The notes under the pieces were generated by a model, which saw only the letters and a program-made list of their open reading frames with translations, was not told the DNA's origin and did no database searches. A DNA stretch of 64,000 nucleotides from Lamellibrachia satsuma (Eukaryota; Annelida; Polychaeta; Sabellida; Siboglinidae): positions 6,440,411 to 6,504,410 of the forward strand of contig BSQZ01000028.1 of assembly GCA_033239005.1 (NCBI GenBank), read 5' to 3'. A program made the translations under genes and the position numbers. This document shows positions 1 to 9,574 of the stretch, piece by piece (the stretch's first letter is position 1; every line of letters starts with the position of its first letter).

Positions 1-450
1 TACACAATTTATAAAATACCTACCGGTTTCCTCAAGAAGACGGCCTTTTTCCTTCCTTGTACAACCTCTCGTTTGAAACGAGAAGACGGGATATTCAATC
101 CCGCCGCCTGGCGAATCTTTCAGAACCAAATGCAAAACCAAAACCAGTAGCGCCATGGCGTGAATGTATTGTAAGTCACTTACGATTTTCACCACTGCCA
201 CAACTTACATTTGATATAGAAAATATAGGATATAACAAAACAATTATAATTAATAATCTTATATAAGTCTTAGCAGTCAATTTGCGTATAATATATTAAT
301 ATAATATATATATAAATTATTAAACAACTAGCATGTGTACTACATAATGTTTTAAAATATCATAATAGATATATTAGTTTCATCTTTGAAGACAGGAAAG
401 CATATGTCAACTTCTTCTTCTTCCATCTCATGACTCTGTATTGGCCACAC
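1..450. other. no gene recognised, AT-rich
   Basis: AT-rich sequence with a short TA-rich stretch near 285-315. Small open frames on both strands have no recognisable domain and no splice-supported continuation. Confidence 0.5.
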
Positions 451-454
451 ATAA

Positions 455-854
455 AATATGACTAGAGCACTGTCAAGCTTGTCAAGACATTCCAGAACAA
501 GTGTTTGCAGAAGACTCTCAGAATCTTCTGGCATAGAAGAACTTCAAATGAAGAACTGCACCAGAGGACAAAAGCAAAATCTCTTACCCAAACTATGAAG
601 AAGACAAGATGGAAATGGCTGGGGCACGTGTGTCGAATGCCATCAGATGCACTGCACAGAATAGCCCTACGCTGGACACCGGATGGGAAGCGGAAATGAG
701 GTTGTGCCAAGGAAACGTGGCGAAGAACCATGGAGAAAGAGATGAAGGCATGTGGACTGACCTGGGAAACCATCACCAGACAGGCTGCAAACCGACAGCA
801 GTGGCGCTCTCTTGTGGAAGCCTTACGTGCCACTTGAGGCACGAAGAGGACTGA
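455..854 (+). mobile_element. non-LTR retrotransposon 3' end (RT C-terminal tail), broken
   Basis: The translation gives the characteristic C-terminal tail of a LINE reverse-transcriptase protein. It has the pattern KTRWKWLGHVCRMP, then ALRWTPDGKRK, then a W-R-x-T-x-E-x-E-M segment and a terminal RHEED-like end. The copy is 5' truncated, with no palm motifs. It is broken by an in-frame stop near 698 and by a one-base frame change close to the end. It is a dead fragment with no link to a neighbouring gene. Assignment to the broad non-LTR class is secure; the clade is not. Confidence 0.8.
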
Positions 855-1270
855 GTGATTGTCAAGCTTATTTTGAACAAAGTAAAATATCAGGGGAAAT
901 GGACAAAAGGTAATTAATGAATAAACAATATGTCACACAGTGTATCCACTTTTATTCCCAAAACGTAGGCAAATACCAAGAGCATATAGGTTTACCTTGT
1001 TCTTAGATAATTGTTTTATGTGCACATAAACAAGAATGTCTCCTACAAATTTGACCATTCCTACAGGTGACCGACCTTCACCTGATGAGCTTCCAGATAT
1101 ACCTCCGGCTGAAATACCACTTCGCATCAACACTGACAGTTCAAACCCCAAGAAACTGGAGGGGTATCACGTTACTGTCAATACCAGGAAAAGTGTTCAA
1201 CAGGATTCTTCTGGAAAGAATGAAAATAGAGGTTGACAGACTATTGCGGGAGGAACAGGCTGGCTTTCGG

Positions 1271-1534
1271 AAGGAGAGGTCATGCACGGACCACATAGCT
1301 ACTCTACGAGTGATCATTGAGCAGTCCCTGGAGTGGAAGGAGAGGTCATGCACAGACCACATAGCTACTCTACGAGTGATCATTGAGCAGTCCCTGGAGT
1401 GGAAGGAGAGGTCATGCACGGACCACATAGCTACTCTACGAGTGATCATTGAGCAGTCCCTGGAGTGGAAGGAGAGGTCATGCACGGACCACATAGCTAC
1501 TCTACGAGTGATCATTGAATAATCTCTGGAGTGG
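1271..1534 (+). repeat. 66-nt in-frame tandem repeat inside a LINE reverse transcriptase
   Basis: Four near-identical 66-nt units start at 1271, 1337, 1403 and 1469. Each encodes 22 residues beginning ERSCTDHIATLRVIIEQS, part of the conserved RT block after QAGFRK. The first copy continues the upstream reading frame and the frame stays open through all four, closing with a TAA near 1520 in the last copy. Units differ by only a few bases, so the amplification looks recent. Confidence 0.95.
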
Positions 1535-2516
1535 AATTCTCCTCTGTGCATCACTTTTGTAGACTTCGAAAAAGATTTCGATAGCGTTGACCATACTGCC
1601 CTTTGGAAGTTACTTGCACATTACTGTATCCTAGAAAGGATTATCGGACTGATCCGTACAACTTATGAACCATCCACTTGCCAGGTTGTCCACAATGGCT
1701 CCTTGACTGAACCCTTCTCCATATTATCAGGAGTCCGCCAAGGATGTCTGCTGTCCCCATTCCTGTTCATGCTGGCAGTTGACTGGATTATGGTATCACT
1801 GTACGAGTCTGCTGCAAAATTGGGTCTGAAGATGAACAAAAAGAAAACCAGGAGTATGAGAGCAAATCACGTAAACAAGAACAGCATCCAGTTGAGGGGT
1901 GAGGCCTAGAAGATGTGGAGCAGTTCACATACCTGGGAAGTGTTGTGAGCAGAGACAGTGGCACAGACCGAGACATCAAAAGCAGGATAGGGAAAGCTAC
2001 AGCAACGTTTCAGACCCTGAGACCCATTTGGACTTCACAGGTCATCTCCATCAAGACCAAACGTCGGATTTTTAGTACCAACGTAAAGTCAGTCCTTCTT
2101 TATGCATGTGAAACATGGCACATAACAAAGGCCTTAACATACAAAATACAGACCTTCATTAACAGATGCTTGAGAGCCATCCTTCACATCAAATAGCATG
2201 ACAAAATCACAAACGAAGAAATCTGGAGAAGAAGAGGACAAGCACAAGCAGAAGCCCAGATCAAGAAAAGAAAGTGGGATTGGTTCGGCCACAGCCTGCG
2301 AAAACCAACGTCCAGTGTGGTATGCCATGCTCTAAAATGGAACCCACAAGGGAAACAGGAGAGAGGAAGACCTGGCTCCACCTGGAGAAGGTCTGTGGAG
2401 ACAAAAGGACAGACGTTGGGACACTCCTGGAGTCAGCTGGAAGTTTTGTCCCGAGACAGGGCCAAGTGGAGGAAGCTTGTGGTTGACCTATGCTCCATAC
2501 GGAGTGCAAGGGTATA

Positions 2517-2559
2517 AGTCAAGCCAAGCCAAGCCAAGCCAAGCCAAGCCAAGCCAAGT
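2517..2559 (+). repeat. (AAGCC)n simple tail of a LINE
   Basis: AAGCC is repeated about eight times immediately after the stop of the LINE protein. Short tandem tails of this kind terminate several non-LTR families that lack poly(A). It marks the 3' end of the 1.0-2.5 kb element. Confidence 0.85.
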
Positions 2560-3235
2560 CAACTCCTACAGGTGGAATACATGTTGTGACTATGTACATG
2601 TGCATTCAGATTATTGTACTTGCTACAGAGCAGGGAGATGACTGCATTCACCCAGCCGGTGGGTACACATAAAAAGTGGCTACATCAGTTAACCATTGAA
2701 AATCGTTGTACATTCCCTTTAAATACTATATGTGATTATAAAACTTAATACGAAACTTAATAATGTTCATAGAAACAGCATCTGTAATTGTACATTCAGA
2801 CACAACATGCAACAGACGTTACCCGGAACAACCTCTGGTATATAACATAACACTAACACAAAGCTGAAATTGCGTTTTAAAATTTTCAACAGAAGTACAA
2901 CACATAATTCGTGCAAATATTTTGCCACGTGCCGAAACAATCGGGTATCTATGCCACCACATGGTCAATTATGTTCAAAGTAATTCAAACATCAGATCAG
3001 TTGATTTTTCATTACGATGCTAGTGTCGAGATTTCTGTTTAATTTAAGCGTTTAAGCGCTGTATTCTTTGATGAAACTAATTCTTTCCAACTCTCTAATT
3101 TTAAGTACAGGTTGTCTAGCGATCAAAACCATCACATTCCGGGTAGCGGATATAAATGATTTTTTCAGCACAAAACTAGTCGTCAAATGCTAAGTTGCAA
3201 CAGCCATGTTTCTTCTTGAATATTTAAAGGTAGAC
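2560..3235. other. no gene recognised
   Basis: Mixed-composition sequence between two LINE fragments. I saw no domain, clear tandem repeat or inverted repeat. A short tandem of GACTT at 3233-3245 marks the junction with the next element. Confidence 0.4.
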
Positions 3236-3240
3236 TTGAC

Positions 3241-4733
3241 TTGACTTATGCCCTTGTGCCACCATCACTGCTCTCAACTGCGGGGAAAATCCTAGCAAAA
3301 ATCCTTCTGAAAAGACTACAAACAATTGCAGAATTAATTCTCCTTGAAAGCCAGTGTGGGTTTCGCACCTCACACTCCACAATTGACATGATATTCACCT
3401 TGCGGCAGCTACAGGAAAAAGCTATTGAACAACAACAAAGCCTCTACATGATTTTTATTGACTTGTCAAAGGCATTCGACACAGTGGACAGATCAACCCT
3501 GTGGATCTTACTTAGAAGATATGGATGCCCTGAGATGTTTGTCAAGGTAATTCAGGAATTTCACGATGGCATGGCTGGTTCAGTGTCTGTTGGTGGAACA
3601 ATTACAGATCTATTTGAAATTAGTCATGGATTAAAGAAAGGATGCGTCTTGGCACCCACTTTGTTCACTCTCTTTCTTGGAGCAGTACTACCTGCACCAT
3701 CGGAATAGTTGAGTATGGGCGTTTTCATCAAAACTAGAACTGATGAACAGTTATTCAACTTGGCTAGACTGAGAGCAAACGCAAAAACTTGTGAACGTTG
3801 CATTCGTGAACTGCTGTTTGCAGATGATGCTGCTATTGTTGCGCACACACTAGAAGACATCACAGATTCGTAAACATTTTGAACAAGCTGCAACCTTATT
3901 TGGACCTACAATTAGTACAAAGAAAACTGTAACACTCTACCAACCTCCACCTGGACAAACTTCAACCAGTCCACACATTGAAATCTCAGGCACCCCACTA
4001 AAGTCAATAACTTCACATACTTGGGAAGCATGATTGCATCTGACAACACCATCGACATGGAAACTAACAACCATATACATGCTGCCTCAGGAGCCTTTGG
4101 AGGACACTGGAGGCGAGTGTGGTCACAACATGGCATTACAATCTCCACAAAGTGCAAGGTGTACAAGGTGATTGTACTACCAACACTCAGCTGAGATGTG
4201 TACTCTCTACCATTGTCACATCAGAAAACTTTCCCAAGTGCATCTCCGGCGTCTACGACAAATCCTTCGGATCTCATGGAAAGACCACATTGCAAACGTT
4301 AGAAGTGTTGAGACAGGCCAACATGTTAAGTATAGAAGCCATTCTGACTGCATCCCAACTCCACTGGACTGGACATGTTACCTTGAATGAGCAGCGATAG
4401 ACTCCCAAAGGCAGCGGGAAACGCCTTCGTGGTGGACGTTTGCAATACAAAGATGTGCTAAAACGACATCTCAAAGCTACACACATCCCTGTAAACACCT
4501 GGGAATCCACTGCACATGACCAACAACAGTGGAGGCGGGCCATACATCAGGGAAAGATTCATATAGTAGAAAAGTTAACTCAAAAGTATCAACATGAGCA
4601 TGATCGTCGGTACGGCCTTCTAGGTGCTTCTATACCTACCGTCTTCTGTGATGACTGTGGCAGAGGTTTTGTGGCACAAATAGGCTTGAATTCTCACCGA
4701 AGAGCAAAGCACAAGGATACCCCCCTTCATTGA
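3241..4733 (+). mobile_element. non-LTR retrotransposon with C2H2-like finger at the protein C terminus, broken
   Basis: An open frame at 3241-3708 carries RT blocks: E-S-Q-C-G-F-R, then F-I-D-L-S-K-A-F-D-T-V-D, then LKKGCVLAPTLF. Frame breaks follow. The palm motif survives as F-A-D-D-A-A-I near 3820-3840 in another frame. The tail is readable at 4172-4390 (LRQILRISWKDHI) and 4440-4733. The end of the protein has a Cys-x2-Cys...His-x4-His pattern (CDDCGRGFVAQIGLNSHRRAKH, last His at about 4720), a single zinc finger. Such terminal fingers are known in some LINE groups. Multiple frameshifts show the copy is dead. Confidence 0.85.
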
Positions 4734-4740
4734 TGTTATC

Positions 4741-5396
4741 ATTGAACATGATGGACAGCAAGATTTAAAGGTAGGTAGTCTGATCATTTTGTTTATCGTA
4801 AAAGTCAAATCACATGTTTACATACTGCATGTTGAACTGGGGCAGCCTAATAGGTGGACCATGGTAGCCATGTCGCTCTTATTTGACTTATTTACTACCA
4901 CGGTACTCCCAATTGTGCCTTTTATATGGAAATATACTTGTTTTTATTTTTGCAATGATTGTAGCAACATGGCTCCCCCGAGTGCTGTCTATATAACCAG
5001 GTCTGCCCTAGTCTGCCCATTAGGGTGGCCCTGCTGAATGGCAAGGTTCATATTCATAAACAGATAAACACATTTGAGCAGTCAAGATGTTCAATTTACA
5101 ATAGATATATACTATATAACAGGTGATTACAACCTACTTTTAAACAACATATGAAGCACATAAACTTGATTAGTTACGACTCGCACATCACAGAAATGAC
5201 CGTCTCAAAAACTTCATAAGCAGAATACATTTTCTAAAAGTTCTAAAAATAATGTTTTTGTTTGTGTGATTAAATGTGACAAACATAATTATGTACATTT
5301 CTGTTGAGCTTTAAAACATAACTAAATGAAACCAAACACTCGCACACACCAAGTTGTCAGTTAATCACACATAAAGTTGTGCATGAAGAGAGTATA
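4741..5396. other. no gene recognised; probable 3' flank or UTR of the minus-strand death-domain gene
   Basis: This lies directly downstream, in minus-strand sense, of the stop codon at 5397-5399. A minus-strand AATAAA (TTTATT on the plus strand) occurs near 4945 and could be a poly(A) signal. No coding exon is evident. The 3' UTR assignment is inference. Confidence 0.35.
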
Positions 5397-5695
5397 TCAG
5401 CTGGACTTGGCACCACCACTTGGGTGGTTTTTTTCCAGATACTTCACAACACTTGCACAGTCTTGCACAGAGAAGATCGCTTTAGCTAGCGAACCAACTG
5501 TAGCATTCGCTTCCTTCCTGTCTTTCCACGTCCGCAACATCTGATGTATTTGCTCACGTAGGCCCTGGTAGTCATGTTCTATAATGTCAGTTTCACCATC
5601 CTCAAAGCCGAGCTTGCGTGCCACAGTTCTCCAATTTCTGCCAAGGTACTGTTCCATGGCATCAATGTCTTCGTCCGTGATGATATCAATGCAAG
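5397..5695 (-). CDS. C-terminal exon: death domain of a RIPK1/IMD-like adaptor (partial gene)
   Basis: The minus-strand exon begins after an acceptor (TTAACAG) at 5696-5697 and ends with TGA at 5397-5399. Its first two bases complete an Ala codon with the single base left by the upstream RHIM exon, so the phases agree. It encodes about 98 residues forming a death domain: a W in a YLGRNWRTVARKLGF helix, then an I-E-H-D-Y motif, then QMLRTWKDR, then ATVGSLAKAI. This order closely resembles the RIPK1 C-terminal death domain. By family knowledge such domains pair homotypically with FADD/TRADD-like partners in cytosolic death and NF-kB signalling. The domain call is strong; orthology to RIPK1 or IMD is inference. 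Confidence 0.85.
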
Positions 5696-6388
5696 CTGTT
5701 AACAGACAACACTTCATGGGACAAGGGTTTGCTGTAATTAATGAAAATTAATTATTTTGATGCCACAATGACAATTATATGCATTGCTACGTCCTAACAA
5801 TGTGGCTATCATTATTGATATAGGAAAAACAATAATGGTAATAAAATCAGTGCAATAAAGACCCAAACAAAAAACTAGATAATCACAAGAAAACCCACTA
5901 AAATAAAGTCATAAGTCATTACAGAAATAAATGTTTATTCCCAACTGGATTATATGTACATCCATATGAAAAAATTTAGCTCTTTATAGAGAAATCATCA
6001 TCTTTATTTTAAAATTGTTGTATTTAATAAATTACAAAATATGTATCTTGTGTCAGATTCAAAAAGGTGGTATCTAATTATTAAAAATACAGTGTCAATG
6101 GGTTCTTTGAATATTGCTGGAAATGGATTTTTATTCTTCTATGTTATCTATACATGTTATCTGACAAGGGTGGGCACAAACAGGTTTTCAATAACAAAAT
6201 TTTTAGGTTTTCTTGTCAACACACCATAGAACTTGTTGCTTTGGGTGGCAACCTTTTTAAACCACAGTTCACAGATAACGAAAAATTTAATACTCCCATA
6301 CTCAGAGTGAGACATGACGATGTATGGACTTGGATGATATCAAACTAAAATGATATATAAGACCTAATACCGAGTGTGCATTCATTAC

Positions 6389-6523
6389 CTGTTATGGATG
6401 GCTCTGGCCTGTGCTTGGATTTCACTGTGGGACTTTTGCGAGGGTTTATAACCATTACATTGCCACTGCCAATCTGCACATTACTGGCATGAGAAATGTG
6501 CACGGCGGACTTTATGCCAGACT
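6389..6523 (-). CDS. internal exon with RHIM amyloid motif, upstream of the death-domain exon
   Basis: A 135-nt minus-strand exon is bounded by an acceptor (TTTTGTTGCAG, read on the minus strand) and a donor (CAG then GTAATG). It starts with two bases of a split codon and leaves one base, matching the exon at 5397-5695. The 45 residues include VQIGSGNVMVI, which fits the RHIM core (I/V-Q-I/V/L-G-x-x-N-x-M/L/I). In RIPK1, RIPK3, TRIF, ZBP1 and insect IMD this core nucleates functional amyloid. RHIM followed by a C-terminal death domain matches RIPK1 and IMD. Earlier exons, including any kinase, were not found in this window. No similarity search was possible. Confidence 0.7.
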
Positions 6524-7660
6524 CTGCAACAAAACACAATAGTTGTCACATATCAACAATGGAAAACATCAATCTATAACATTAACACCATCCAGCTCAT
6601 TACAAAACAATATAATGGTGAAAACAAGCATGAACTGTCATCCCCCAAACCACCTGTTGACCTGTACCTAAAGTGAACCCTAGTCTGCCACAGACCTTCA
6701 CCATTCAGTTAACTTTGTTTTGAGATATCTTCTAGTAATTAATGAACTTAAAGCTATACTGTGCTCAGAGACTAAATAAAAGCTAACCCCCAAATATTAT
6801 GTTGTCAGTTTGTCACTATTATATAGAAGTTACAGCACTGAGGAAGAGCATCTAGTACACTTGCCAGGTGTATAAGAGCTGTTCCTTGGGTTGGATTACA
6901 CATAATAATTGACTACCGACATGGAGATACTGAGGTCATTGTATTCAATCCATTCCACAGCCACTCTTACAGTTTACATCAAGTCTGCTCTGTGGCAACA
7001 CCTCATGATGGTTACAACAGTATCAGCTGGCTAAGTCATAGTCAAAGTTATTAATTTTGGCAATATAAAAAATTAAATGGGTAATTAATACAACAAATGT
7101 TATACAATTAGATGTACAAATAAATGTATGAAAATATGTGTACTGCCACAGCATTAATTTTCTTGCAAGTAGTTTTCATGAAAAAGTGAGGAACATCCTC
7201 CACCAATCAACTTTCACTGTTTTTTCATCAGTTTTTAATGCGCTGTGGTGGTTCTGGGTCGCATCAGCGGCGAAATCTCATCAACAGCAACATTTTTGGA
7301 CACTTCTGTGAATTAGTTGATCACTTCACCAGCATAACATTGGTGGCTTCTGCAGCATTACTGCTGTGGCTTTTTGCTTTGTCACTTCAGTAGTGTTGTA
7401 GATGGTTTATGCATGAAAAAAGGCAACAAAGCACATACCCGTTTACATTAATTTTAATAACATAAAATAGATGCTTTAGTAGTAAATAAAAACATTTGCA
7501 AACTATATTCATGGATTATTTTAATATTATTCACATTTGAAATATGCATTTGAAAAATAAAACGTTTTTTTATTCATTTTCAAAATAGTATGTTCGTTTG
7601 ATCATATTGAAGTAACCATATTTGCAATCAAATGCATTTAACAAGTATTTAAGTTTTCAA
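6524..7660. other. no gene recognised (intron or flank of the RHIM gene)
   Basis: I scanned the minus strand for further exons with kinase signatures (His-Arg-Asp, Asp-Phe-Gly) or a clear donor with a long open frame, and saw none. The sequence is AT-rich without an evident tandem array. Confidence 0.4.
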
Positions 7661-7664
7661 ATAC

Positions 7665-7900
7665 TTTTAAATTTGTGTGCTAAAGCATTCAATAAGGCAA
7701 ACACTATGATAGGCATGGTCAACAGAGCCATCAAATATAAGACCTAGGAGGTAGTGGTACAATTTTACAAGTCCCCTGTAAGACCGCATCTGGACTATTG
7801 CATTCAAGCACGGCGTCCATTCAAGCAAAAACACAAACTTATTAGAAAGTGTGCAACATAGGGTGACCAGGATGATACCGGACTTGAGATGAGAAGGATC
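7665..7900 (+). mobile_element. CR1-like LINE fragment (RT C-terminal region)
   Basis: The plus-strand translation gives the Y-K-S-x-V-R-P-H-L-D-Y-C motif. It is followed, with a frame change, by the L-E-S-V-Q-H-R-V-T-R-M-I-P pattern typical of CR1-type RT C termini. Only this short tail remains, truncated at both ends. Confidence 0.75.
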
Positions 7901-8054
7901 AAGGTAAATCAAGGTAAATACTACTACCAGTGAAATTCCTTTCATAAAAAGGCGCTGAAGCAACCAAAAATCGCTGAAAATCACAAAAAGCGTGACTGTG
8001 GCAACAAAGTGATATTTAATTGCCCAAAGGCGGTAATATTGACACCTATGTACT

Positions 8055-8680
8055 ATGTATACTGGGTCCCGGATGGGTCGGCCCACGCAGACAGATAGTT
8101 TGGCCCACAGCGGAATTCAAAGAACGGTTGTTTCAGCCCAGCTATATATCATGTGAATTATGATTGCACACATATATATGTACATGCATATGCTCACACA
8201 CATATATACTTATATTAATTTATCATTCTTATACAGGAATATCCATAAAATAAGCAAAAGTGATTAACATAATTATATAATGATTCAAATCTAAGTAATT
8301 ATTGTCTAAAGAAAATGTCTTTGAATTAAAAATAAGATAAAAAAAATATACGCTCCGTTTTTTAGCTGTCTCACAACAGCCTGCCTAATGTCATCAAATT
8401 TTAAACTATTTCATTTGTTTATACGTCATTATTTTATATAACGTTTATGTTTAATTTTTTTAATGTAATTCTTCATCTGTATGGTTTCAAGATTAAGTAG
8501 AATTAATTAGTAAGAAGAGTTGTTAGAGAATTATTTTAATAATTTAGCATATAACATTTCCCAGATACTGATTTAGCCAATGTGAGCGAAAACACTTCAC
8601 GGTTCATTGGTTGCGAAAAGGGTTGTTTCGGCCCATTGGCCAAACCCGTTATAGGCCGAAACATCCGACACCCTATATAA
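8055..8680 (-). repeat. dispersed repeat with GGGCCGAA motifs, copy 1 (inverted)
   Basis: This copy is in reverse orientation relative to the one at 25262-25985. Shared blocks include GGTCCCGGATGG at 8055-8066 and a GAATTC region. The block GCGAAAACACTTCACGGTTC lies near 8587, and GGCCGAAACATCCGACACCC near 8650. Several GGGCCGAA/TTCGGCCC motifs lie within. The repeat is diverged but colinear over about 600 bp. It may be a solo copy of a transposon or one end of a very large element. Confidence 0.7.
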
Positions 8681-8689
8681 TTCGTTAAA

Positions 8690-9560
8690 TTCCGTTGACG
8701 TCACAAAATGACGCGACTGGATTAGGAGAAACAGGAATCATCGCAGCGAATTATCAATATCACATTTAGTAACAAATATAATTATCATCTGTATGTGTAC
8801 AAAGTCGTGCATTGTATAACCGTGGAGAGGTTTTATTTGGTTAAAAGTTTGTACTTTTTCAAGAAGAATTAAAACAATTAATTTGGGGAAAATCCCAGAC
8901 AAAGTCGGAAGTCGAGGATGGTGTCACGTTCACGGCGCTCGTGACAAGGCGCAAGCGGCTTGCCTTAAGCCTAAGCTAAGCTAAGCCTTAAGTTTTAGCG
9001 CCGACATATCTCTAAGAATTCGTGTACACTCTACGTACCATCGAACACAAACATATTTGTAGCTTGCTTTGGTGAATCGGCCTTCGCGTGTTTATTCATT
9101 TCGTCAAACTAACCACGCCACGCCACGCCACGCCACACAATCCATTAAGTTCAACTTAACCAAAAAGTCCCAACTTCGTTGTGCGGTTATTCATTGATCA
9201 ATAACGAAACACGCGAAAGAGGGCGCTGCTATGCTGTGCCTAATTTGCGGACTTGTTATTGCGTACATTTTCCTAATGTCCGCTCTTCAAAAAAATTAGG
9301 AACGCCATATCTTTTTCTGTTTACTAATACCATAATAGTATGTTCCATTTTGTTTATCGATGTAACATAAGCAAACAACATGTGTGCCTTCTGTCCCATA
9401 TGAGCGCCTAATTTATCCTTGTGGAAATTGTCATCAACCTGTCAGAAACCGAGACAATTAAGGCTATCCTCTGCGAATAATGTAATCATGCTATGGCACC
9501 ACATACATTGTATCGGTATATCCCCATCATCCTACATCCTACATCCTTGATTAACCAAAG
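8690..9560. other. no gene recognised; short (CCACG)n tract
   Basis: It contains a CCACG/CCACGC short tandem at about 9112-9136 and an imperfect TTAAGCC/AAGCTAAG palindromic stretch near 8962-8992. No coding domain is seen. Confidence 0.4.
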
Positions 9561-9574
9561 TGCCTTCTGGTTCT

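Larger units (their letters stand above)
1036..2559 (+). mobile_element. non-LTR retrotransposon (RT domain to 3' tail), catalytic core deleted
   Basis: Several frames together give RT blocks: W-R-G-I-T-L-L, then QAGFRKERSCTDHI, then F-V-D-F-E-K-x-F-D-S-V-D (1555-1590), then GVRQGCLLSPFLF (about 1730-1770). After that the frame jumps from D-W-I-M straight to KLGLKMNKKKT, so the segment that should hold the catalytic ADD is missing. The C-terminal part follows at 1915-2517 (QFTYLGSVVS, SVLLYACETW, FGHSLRKP), ending RDRAKWRKLV. A pentanucleotide tail closes the element. It carries an internal 66-nt amplification, several frame changes and a stop near 2196. It cannot be autonomous. Which clade it belongs to is not resolved. 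Confidence 0.85.

Noticed and set aside
7667..8086. 139-codon minus-strand open frame
   Set aside because: It overlaps a LINE fragment on the opposite strand and a dispersed repeat, with no domain.
8695..8704. TGACGTCA, a CRE-like palindrome
   Set aside because: A single 8-bp site without a defined promoter nearby is uninformative.
6524..9560. Kinase exons that would complete a RIPK1 gene on the minus strand
   Set aside because: No His-Arg-Asp or Asp-Phe-Gly context with splice sites was seen. The only coding-like piece (7665-7900) is a plus-strand LINE.
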